64,000 nt of DNA, from NCBI GenBank assembly GCA_965260995.1, contig CBDHCD010000001.1, positions 682,001 through 746,000 of the forward strand, read 5' to 3'. Source of the DNA: JBBROS01 sp965260995 (GTDB lineage: Bacteria; Pseudomonadota; Alphaproteobacteria; Acetobacterales; Acetobacteraceae). Position 1 is the stretch's first letter. The number at the start of each line of letters is the position of its first letter. Positions 58,179 to 64,000 of the stretch are shown here, in pieces. A program made the translations under genes and the position numbers. The notes under the pieces are model-generated. The model did no database searches and was not told the origin of the DNA. It saw only the letters and a list, made by a program, of their open reading frames with translations.

Positions 58179-59468
58179 TCAAGCTTGCGCCCCTGCCGCG
58201 CGCGCCAGCCGGGCCTCGCCGCCCCAAATTCCTGCCGCGGCCCTGGCGGACAGCCACCGCGCCGTCGTCAGCTTCACCCCAGACACGCTGACCAGCCCGC
58301 GCGGCCCCCCGGCCGCCCCGTGATCGAGAATCACGTCCCGCTTGGCCGGCGTCGCCCCGTCCGCGCCCACCGGCACCACCCCCGCCATCACTCGCCGCAC
58401 CCGCCTCGACCGCAGCCCAAGCCCCGGCGCTGCCTCGTCCAGCGCCGCGAGCCACCGCCCGACCTCGTCCGCCGCCCCGGCCTCCCCCGCCGCCCCGGCC
58501 TCGTAGAACGTTCCCGCCAGCACGCCCCCCGACCACGGCCGGACGAACAGCCGCTTGCCCGCGCCGATCGCGAACGCTGCCGCCAGCGGCGTCCCGCCGT
58601 CCTCGAGATGCAGGTTGACCGCCCGCAACGGCCTGAAGAAGCTCGGGCCGCTCGCGTGCCCCGACCGCGCCAGCCGGTCCAGCGACGCCCCGCCACAGTT
58701 CACCACCACCGGGGCCTCGAACCGCAGTCCCGTCCCCATCTCCGCCCTCGTTCCTGCCTTCGTTCCTGCCTTCGTTCCTGGGCCGCGCTCGACCGCCTCC
58801 ACCCCGGTCACCGCCTTCCCTGCGCCCACGAGCACCCGCACCACCTCCGTCCGCCGCAGGCACGTCACCCCCTCGGCCGCGGCCCGGCCCAGCAGCGCCT
58901 CAACCAGCGCCCCATAGTCCACGATCTCGACGTCGTGCCACACCCCCGCGCCGATCACCGCCTGCCGCTCCAGCCAGGGCGCCAGGTCGAGCAGCGCCCG
59001 CCGCCCCAGCAGCCGCGGACGCGGCAGGCCGGGCGCCGCATCCGGCATCACCCGGCCCAGCACCACGTCCGCGCCCCGGTCCAGCTCGGCCGCGGCGGCG
59101 AACAACGCCCGCTTGGCCCGGTCGCCCGGGTAGAACGGCAGCACGCACCGGAGCGGCCGCACCAGCCCGGGGAACGCGCGCAGGAACCAGCCCTGCTCCC
59201 GGCGCGACCGCACCAGCCGCCCCATGTCGAGGTCCTGCCAGTAGCGGAACCCGCCGTGGACGATGCCCATGCTGGCCGCCGTGCTGCCGGACCCGAATTC
59301 GCCCGCCTCCAGCAGCGCCACGCGCCGCCCGCGCCGCGCCGCTTCCCACGCGAAGGTCAGCCCCTGGATGCCGCCGCCGATCACCACCGCGTCGAACCGC
59401 CCGGCCTCCGCCCGACCTGCGGCCCCCGCTCCCTCCAGGTCGGCGTCCTGCTGCGCGGCGTCCATCAT
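58179..59468 (-). CDS. FAD-dependent oxidoreductase, DAO/GlpD-like
   Basis: The 429-residue product has FAD-binding Rossmann DAVVIGGGIQGLTFAWEAAR, GSGSTAASMGIVHGGFRYWQ (the substrate-side loop with conserved His/Gly as in GlpD), a VVVNCGGASLDRLA strand, and the C-terminal GVKLTTARWLSARAAAG. The family includes glycerol-3-phosphate dehydrogenase and D-amino-acid/glycine oxidases. The GVKLTTAR motif is typical of GlpD-like enzymes. Its start overlaps the stop of the GT-C gene (ATGA), so it is co-translated with a membrane glycosyltransferase. A 12-bp coding repeat lies at 58745-58780. Confidence 0.88.
   Translation of the reverse strand: MMDAAQQDADLEGAGAAGRAEAGRFDAVVIGGGIQGLTFAWEAARRGRRVALLEAGEFGSGSTAASMGIVHGGFRYWQDLDMGRLVRSRREQGWFLRAFPGLVRPLRCVLPFYPGDRAKRALFAAAAELDRGADVVLGRVMPDAAPGLPRPRLLGRRALLDLAPWLERQAVIGAGVWHDVEIVDYGALVEALLGRAAAEGVTCLRRTEVVRVLVGAGKAVTGVEAVERGPGTKAGTKAGTRAEMGTGLRFEAPVVVNCGGASLDRLARSGHASGPSFFRPLRAVNLHLEDGGTPLAAAFAIGAGKRLFVRPWSGGVLAGTFYEAGAAGEAGAADEVGRWLAALDEAAPGLGLRSRRVRRVMAGVVPVGADGATPAKRDVILDHGAAGGPRGLVSVSGVKLTTARWLSARAAAGIWGGEARLARAAGAQA
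58745..58780 (-). repeat. In-frame 12-bp tandem repeat in the FAD oxidoreductase gene
   Basis: CCTTCGTTCCTG-type units occur about three times, encoding GTKAGTKAGTRA on the minus strand. The unit is a multiple of three, so copy-number change alters only a loop. Confidence 0.7.
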
Positions 59469-61117
59469 TGTCCCACCCAGCCTTCGCCGCACGGCACGGG
59501 CCGCAGCCGGCCCGGTTCTTCCCAACGGTACACATGCCGCCCCGCCAGCGTGCACGCCAACCCCGCCGACCCCACCAGGTCCCCACGCCCATACAGCACC
59601 GGCGCTTGGAAATCGAGGTCGTTACGGGTGAAGTCGCGGGCGAAGGCCGGATACGGGTTGCCCTGCCACGGGCTGAGCCGGAACCGGCGCTCCGGCAGCA
59701 ACACCACCGCCGGCGTCTCCGGCGGCGACACCTCGTACACCGCCCGCCGCGCCTCCACGTAAAGCCGCAGGAACACCGAGAACACCAGCGCGAAGCCCAC
59801 GTAGCCCGCCACCTTCACCGCTGCCAGCGTCGGCAGGTGCACCCGCCACCGCCCCAGCCGCGCGAAGCCGTCCTCCCCCACCGCCGCCCCGATCGTCAAT
59901 GCGACCGTCGGCCAGGCGAAGAACCAGTAGCGTGGCCCGTACTGGTGCCCGCCATCGGCCGGATAGAACACGAAGAACACCGCCGTCGCCGGCAACAGGG
60001 CGTCGTAGAACCGCAGCCGCCCCGACCGCAGCCGCGTCCAGGCCGCCGCCCCGTACAGCAGCAGCGCCGCCAGGCTCGCGAACGACCCGAACGCCGACAC
60101 GTACGCCGCCTGCTTCGCCGCCACCGTCGCGAGCGGCCCGAGGCCGAACGCCAGCTCCTGCGGCGCCGCCCACGCCTGCGTCGTCAGCCAAGGGCTGCCG
60201 GTGATCAACGCCGTGTAGGCCAGCCACGCCGCCGTCAGCGGCAAAGCGCCCAGCCCAGCCGGCGCCACGTAGCGCAACGCCCGCCAACGCTGCCGCGCCA
60301 GCAGGTCGATCCCGAGCAGCCCGGCGGTGATCGCGAACGCCTCGATCCGCGTCACCAGCGCCAAGGACAGGAACAACCCAACTCCTGCCTTGTTCCAGCC
60401 GCCCGGCAGCGCCTCGTCGCGCAGCGCCAGCCAGCACGCGCCCATCACCGCCACCGCCGCCAGCATGTGGTTGAAGTAGGACGCGCCGTTAAACAGCGTG
60501 AACGGCGCCAGCAGCACCAGCGTCAGCAGGCTCGCTCGCGTCGCCACCCCCGCGCCGACTTGCTTGAGGCTGGCCAGCAGCAACGCCCCGAGCGCCACGG
60601 TCAGCAACGGGTTGGCCAGCGGCGCGGCGCGCAGCGCTAGGAACGGCATCAGCACCACCGGCCAGCCCGGCAAGTACTGGCTCGCCATCTTGCCATCCCG
60701 CACGCCGATCCAGTAGAAATCGAACAGCTCCGGCACTGGCGGCGTGGGATTGTACACGCGCCCGGCCAGCAGCGTGCGCGCCAGGTAGAAGTAGCCGTAC
60801 TCGTCCCCCGAGTTAGGCCACGCCGCCGCCGCGCCGTAAGCGATTGCCAGCGTCGCCGCGAATGCCGCCGCCAGCGTCCACCGCCGCCCCGCCGCCCTGA
60901 CCCTCGGTCGCAGCGCCAGCCCGAGCGCGACCGCCGCCCCGGCCAGCCCCAGCGCCACCCGCAGCGGCAGCCGTGCCCCGTCCTTTAGCCCAATGGGTTC
61001 CAGCCCGGCCAGCACCGCGCCGAGCAGCAGGCTCGCGCAGGCCCCGGCCAACAGCCCGCCCGCCATCGCCCGCCCGCCCGCCCGCCGCCCTGCCGATGCT
61101 GTCCGCGCCGTCGCCAT
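59465..61117 (-). CDS. GT-C-type membrane glycosyltransferase (GT39/ArnT-like)
   Basis: The 550-residue product has about twelve transmembrane segments. The first extracytoplasmic loop carries acidic residues AAAWPNSGDEYGYFYLARTL, the site where GT-C enzymes have the catalytic Asp/Glu, and ends in a soluble C-terminal tail. Such enzymes use polyprenyl-phosphate sugars, so the intact GT2 gene at 46281 could supply the donor; this is inference. The start may be internal (MAGGLLAGACASLL), since the first residues are Arg/Ala-rich. It is divergent from the second GT-C gene. Confidence 0.8.
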   Translation of the reverse strand: MATARTASAGRRAGGRAMAGGLLAGACASLLLGAVLAGLEPIGLKDGARLPLRVALGLAGAAVALGLALRPRVRAAGRRWTLAAAFAATLAIAYGAAAAWPNSGDEYGYFYLARTLLAGRVYNPTPPVPELFDFYWIGVRDGKMASQYLPGWPVVLMPFLALRAAPLANPLLTVALGALLLASLKQVGAGVATRASLLTLVLLAPFTLFNGASYFNHMLAAVAVMGACWLALRDEALPGGWNKAGVGLFLSLALVTRIEAFAITAGLLGIDLLARQRWRALRYVAPAGLGALPLTAAWLAYTALITGSPWLTTQAWAAPQELAFGLGPLATVAAKQAAYVSAFGSFASLAALLLYGAAAWTRLRSGRLRFYDALLPATAVFFVFYPADGGHQYGPRYWFFAWPTVALTIGAAVGEDGFARLGRWRVHLPTLAAVKVAGYVGFALVFSVFLRLYVEARRAVYEVSPPETPAVVLLPERRFRLSPWQGNPYPAFARDFTRNDLDFQAPVLYGRGDLVGSAGLACTLAGRHVYRWEEPGRLRPVPCGEGWVGQ

Positions 61118-61256
61118 CTCTTTATTACGCCTGAAAAATGTTAACGGTTCAATGTCGCCGAAACCGTGCCGTTTCGCTGGGGAACAAAGGATTACTCAGG
61201 ATGCCCGCGAGCGCCCTGCTTCCGTTCCGCCGCGATCAGAACTATACATCAGCGCG

Positions 61257-62999
61257 ATGGCCAAGACCTACTGGAACACCGCCGTCCCGGGCCAGCCCGA
61301 CGCGCCCTCCCGGCCGGACGGGCGCCGGGCCGCCCGGCCTCGCGCCGCGGGCCGCGCCGCGCGCGCCCTATCCATCCTCGGCGAGCCGGCCCTCGTCTTC
61401 GTCCTCGCCGCCCTCGTCCGCCTCGTCGGCCTGTCCGGCCACGTGCCCAACGCCGACGACATGCTCCACTTCTACGCCGCCCGCTCGTACCTCGACGACG
61501 GCTCGCTGACCATCCTCTCCGGCACCTACGTCCGCGCCTGGGATTTCACCTGGCTGGTCGCCGGGTCCATGGCCTTGTTCGGCGACAGCTTCGCCGCCGC
61601 CCGCCTGCCCTCGCTCGTCAGCGGCGCCCTCCTCGCCGCCGCCATCTACGCCTGGATGCGCCGCGAGGCCGGCCGTGGCCCCGCCGTCATCGCCGCCGGC
61701 CTCATGATCCTGATGGCCCCTGCCATCATCCAATCCGTTCTCGTCCGCTTCTACGCCCTCCAGGCCCTGCTGTTCTGGCTCGGCACGATCCTGCTCCACC
61801 GTCTCGTCACCGCCACCAGGCCCGGGCCTGGCGTCGTCGCCCTGGCCCTCGTCGGCCTCGCCGCCCTGGCCGAGGCCGCGCGGTTGCAGGTCATCACCCT
61901 GATCGGCCTGCTCGGTTTCGCCGCCTGGGCCGCCATTTACCTGACCTGGCGCGCCCGGTCCGTCGTCCCGGCCCGCACCCTGACCCTGTCCTGGCTGGCC
62001 CTCGCCGCCGCTGGCCTCGTCCTGCTCACCGCCCTGGCCTGGTCCGGCGACGCCGCCCGCCTCTACGGCGTTTACCGCCACGCCACCTGGTGGGCGACGC
62101 CCAGCCGCGACGACGCCCTGTTCTACGTCAAGGCCATGACCAGGGACATCGGCCCCCTCCTCGGCTTCCTGCCCCTCGTCACCCTCGCCGCCCTGACCTG
62201 GCACCCCCGCGCCGCCTTCTACTGCGCCACCGTGTTCTGCGCCGCCTTCCTGATCCACTCCTTCGGCGGCATGAAGGAGCAGCGCTACGTCGGCTATCTC
62301 CTGCCCTACGTCGCCTGCCTGTGGGGCCTCGGCGCGTGGCCCTTGCTGATGCTGCTGCGCGAGCGCGTCCTCGCCTTGGCCGCGCCGGGGCTGTCCAGTC
62401 GCGCCGCCGCCCGCCTTGCCGCCCCGGCCGCCACCCTCGCGATCTGCGGCCTCGCCGCCGCCGGCGCGGTCCAGGGCGTACCGGCGCTGCAGCAGTTCCC
62501 CCTCAGCCTCGTCGTCCCCGGCTTCCACTGGCCCAGCGAGGAATGGGACTGGGCCTGGGCCACCGACCGCGACCCGCTCCGAGCCCTCGCCCGCCAGGCC
62601 GACGTGTTCATCGTCGACGACGACCTCATGGCCGACCACTACGCCGGCCGCGCCGACCTCGTGCTCAACAAGAGCCGCCTGCTCGAGAACAACCCGCCTG
62701 AGGAGTTCGTTCCCGACTTCCGCACCGGCACGCCGACCATCAGCGCCGACGCCTCGCTCCGCAGCGCGATGTCCTGCTTCAGCAGCGGCCTGATCGTGGT
62801 CCATCGCTACTGGTTCGAGCGATGGCTCCCGGCCTCCACCGTCGCCTTCGTCGCCGGGCACGCGCGCGCCCTCGGCCTCACCCCGTCCCTCGTCGGCTAC
62901 GCTTGGTCCGAGCCTCAAGGCGAGCCGGCGGCCGACTGCGCCTTCCTGCGCCAGCTTGTCGCCCGCACCGCCGGGCAGCGCCGCGCCGCAGGCTCCTGA
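61257..62999 (+). CDS. GT-C-type membrane glycosyltransferase, second copy
   Basis: The 580-residue product has about eleven membrane helices. The first loop reads SGHVPNADDMLHFYAARSYL, with acidic residues at the GT-C catalytic position, followed by a PMT_2-like core (AAARLPSLVSGALLAAAIYA, ALAEAARLQVITLIGLLGFA). The long C-terminal part (about residues 430-580) is soluble. The sequence is unlike the neighbouring GT-C gene except in layout. The start at 61257 follows a short AT-richer region (61,120-61,160) that probably holds divergent promoters. Confidence 0.8.
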   Translation: MAKTYWNTAVPGQPDAPSRPDGRRAARPRAAGRAARALSILGEPALVFVLAALVRLVGLSGHVPNADDMLHFYAARSYLDDGSLTILSGTYVRAWDFTWLVAGSMALFGDSFAAARLPSLVSGALLAAAIYAWMRREAGRGPAVIAAGLMILMAPAIIQSVLVRFYALQALLFWLGTILLHRLVTATRPGPGVVALALVGLAALAEAARLQVITLIGLLGFAAWAAIYLTWRARSVVPARTLTLSWLALAAAGLVLLTALAWSGDAARLYGVYRHATWWATPSRDDALFYVKAMTRDIGPLLGFLPLVTLAALTWHPRAAFYCATVFCAAFLIHSFGGMKEQRYVGYLLPYVACLWGLGAWPLLMLLRERVLALAAPGLSSRAAARLAAPAATLAICGLAAAGAVQGVPALQQFPLSLVVPGFHWPSEEWDWAWATDRDPLRALARQADVFIVDDDLMADHYAGRADLVLNKSRLLENNPPEEFVPDFRTGTPTISADASLRSAMSCFSSGLIVVHRYWFERWLPASTVAFVAGHARALGLTPSLVGYAWSEPQGEPAADCAFLRQLVARTAGQRRAAGS

Positions 63000-63006
63000 T
63001 CCGCTC

Positions 63007-63492
63007 TCAGCCCCGCCGCGCCCGCCCCGACACCACCGCGCGCGGCCGCACCGCCGCGCCGTCCTCGACCGTGGCCCCGTCCAGGATCGCTGCCCCCGCG
63101 CCGATCCGCGCCCCCGCGCCGACCCGAGTCGTTCCCTTCGACACCACGCCCTGCGCCCGGAAGCTCAGATCGAGCCGCTCGTAGCGGTAGTTGACCCCGA
63201 TAATCGACACGTGATGCCCGATCACGCACCCCGCCCCGATCTCGATCCCGGTCTCGTGCCCGGCGATGAAGCAGTGCGCGCCGATCTCGGCACCCGCCCC
63301 GATCACCACCGGCCCGCTGCTGGCCTTGATCTTGGTGAACGCCGCGATCCGCACCCCGCGCCCGAGCCGCAGCAGCGGGCTGATCTCCACCTCGGCCAGC
63401 GGGCTGATCTCGGCCTCGAACGCCCGCGCGTAGTGCCGGGCCACCAGCCACCCCGGCGCCAGGAACCGCCGCAGCGCCACCCCCGCCTTCAT
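63007..63492 (-). CDS. Left-handed beta-helix (hexapeptide) acyltransferase
   Basis: The 161-residue product has imperfect hexapeptide turns: LAEVEISPLLRLGRGVRIAA, VVIGAGAEIGAHCFIAGHET, GIEIGAGCVIGHHVSIIGVN, TRVGAGARIGAGAAILDGAT, VEDGAAVRPRAVVSG. His residues in the coil (e.g. GHHVSI) could serve as the catalytic base of a LacA/WbbJ-type O-acetyltransferase. It is 28 bp downstream of another hexapeptide gene in the same direction. Confidence 0.87.
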   Translation of the reverse strand: MKAGVALRRFLAPGWLVARHYARAFEAEISPLAEVEISPLLRLGRGVRIAAFTKIKASSGPVVIGAGAEIGAHCFIAGHETGIEIGAGCVIGHHVSIIGVNYRYERLDLSFRAQGVVSKGTTRVGAGARIGAGAAILDGATVEDGAAVRPRAVVSGRARRG

Positions 63493-63520
63493 CCTCCACC
63501 CCTCCTGCTGGCCCGGTCGG

Positions 63521-64000
63521 TCATCGCCGGGTCAGGATCACCTTGCCGGGGTTGCCCTGCACGATGGCGTTGGCCGGCACCGCCCCGCCGACGACGCTGT
63601 TCGGCGACACGATCACCCCGTCCGCGATCGCCGCCCCTGGCAGCACCACCGCCCCGGCCCCGATCCACACGTTGTCGCCGATACGCGTCCCCGCCGCGCC
63701 CGCATCGCTCCCGCCCGCGTCGCCCTGGTCCGGCGCCCCAGGCCCGCCGATCACCACGTTGGGGCTGATCAGGCAGTCGTCGCCGATCGCCACGCCGCCC
63801 GCGTGCCCGTCGATGCAGCACCCCGCGCCCACGTCCGTCCGCGCCCCGATCCGCACCGCGCCCGCCGCCGTGCTGATCCGCACGAACGCGCTCACGCTCG
63901 ACTTGCGCCCGATCGACAGCCGCCGCCCCGGGTCCACCACCTCGACGCGCAAGCTGACCAGCGCGCGCGAGCGCATCAAGTGCCGCGCCGTGACGAGCAG
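63521..64000 (-). CDS. Left-handed beta-helix acyltransferase, open at the window edge
   Basis: At least 159 residues, reading in from the end of the window. Hexapeptide turns are RLSIGRKSSVSAFVRISTAA, RIGARTDVGAGCCIDGHAG, VAIGDDCLISPNVVIGG, TRIGDNVWIGAGAVVLPGAA, GVIVSPNSVVGGAVPANAIV and QGNPGKVI, the last a classic LbH C-terminal motif. A Gly/Asp/Ala insertion (about GPGAPDQGDAGGSDAGAAG) sits between coils. A start inside the window (TTG 63979 or ATG 63976) is possible, but the frame stays open beyond it. Confidence 0.85.
   Translation of the reverse strand: MLVTARHLMRSRALVSLRVEVVDPGRRLSIGRKSSVSAFVRISTAAGAVRIGARTDVGAGCCIDGHAGGVAIGDDCLISPNVVIGGPGAPDQGDAGGSDAGAAGTRIGDNVWIGAGAVVLPGAAIADGVIVSPNSVVGGAVPANAIVQGNPGKVILTRR

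Overview
The window is high-G+C DNA with short intergenic gaps and many 4-bp ATGA/GTGA gene overlaps. Its gene families point to an alphaproteobacterium, most likely a member of the Rhodospirillales/Acetobacteraceae. These include a RepA_C plasmid replication protein, the family III CoA transferase, the DUF35/thiolase pair, the DUF1640 proteins, and IS5, IS66, IS701, IS1380 and IS1595 elements. This placement is inferred from gene content only.

Region 1 (1-4.7 kb) is a graveyard of nested insertion sequences over a dead plasmid replicon. It holds an IS5-family end, a truncated IS3 element, three 18-bp iteron-like repeats upstream of a repA gene that is split by a complete IS5 element, and a frameshifted IS1595 element that abuts the end of repA. 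Region 2 (4.7-18.6 kb) is ordinary chromosome-like metabolism: a nickel/cobalt permease, a CaiB-type CoA transferase, a DUF421 protein, an ABC importer of the nitrate/taurine type with LysE and GNAT genes between its permease and binding protein, tRNA-Leu(CAG) and ribonuclease D. It ends in a tightly packed acyl-CoA operon: a DUF35 protein, a thiolase-like protein without its cysteine, an ADP-forming acyl-CoA synthetase, a two-subunit CoA transferase and a crotonase. That operon is followed by tRNA-Thr(CGT).

Region 3 (18,604-37,303) is an 18.7-kb genomic island integrated into the 3' half of tRNA-Thr and bounded by 43-bp perfect direct repeats. Its right side is a P4-like, satellite-type module on the minus strand: tyrosine integrase, small protein, AlpA-like regulator, primase-like protein, RepA-like helicase and a small protein, with a G-rich repeat array beside the helicase. 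Its left and middle carry cargo: a DUF1640 gene and its broken paralogue around an IS66 relic, then a three-gene co-translated operon. That operon comprises a type III restriction-like helicase-nuclease, a beta-class DNA methyltransferase with an AT-rich target-recognition segment, and a UvrD-like helicase with a RelE/ParE-like N-terminus. A small XRE regulator with palindromic operator-like sequences follows. No phage structural genes are visible. This operon is the best candidate in the window for an under-described defence system.

Region 4 (37.3-48.5 kb) has an IS1380 element, a SCO-type copper chaperone, an ABC exporter, a Baeyer-Villiger-type monooxygenase, clpS, a Gly-rich small protein, and two coupled GT2 glycosyltransferases, one of which has lost its catalytic motifs. 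It ends in an IS701 relic. Region 5 (48.5-64 kb) is an envelope and polysaccharide neighbourhood: a four-domain modular esterase, a methyltransferase, a sugar epimerase, an OafA-type acyltransferase, a flippase, a GT4 glycosyltransferase, an HxH protein, an FAD oxidoreductase, two GT-C membrane proteins and two left-handed beta-helix acyltransferases, the last running off the window.
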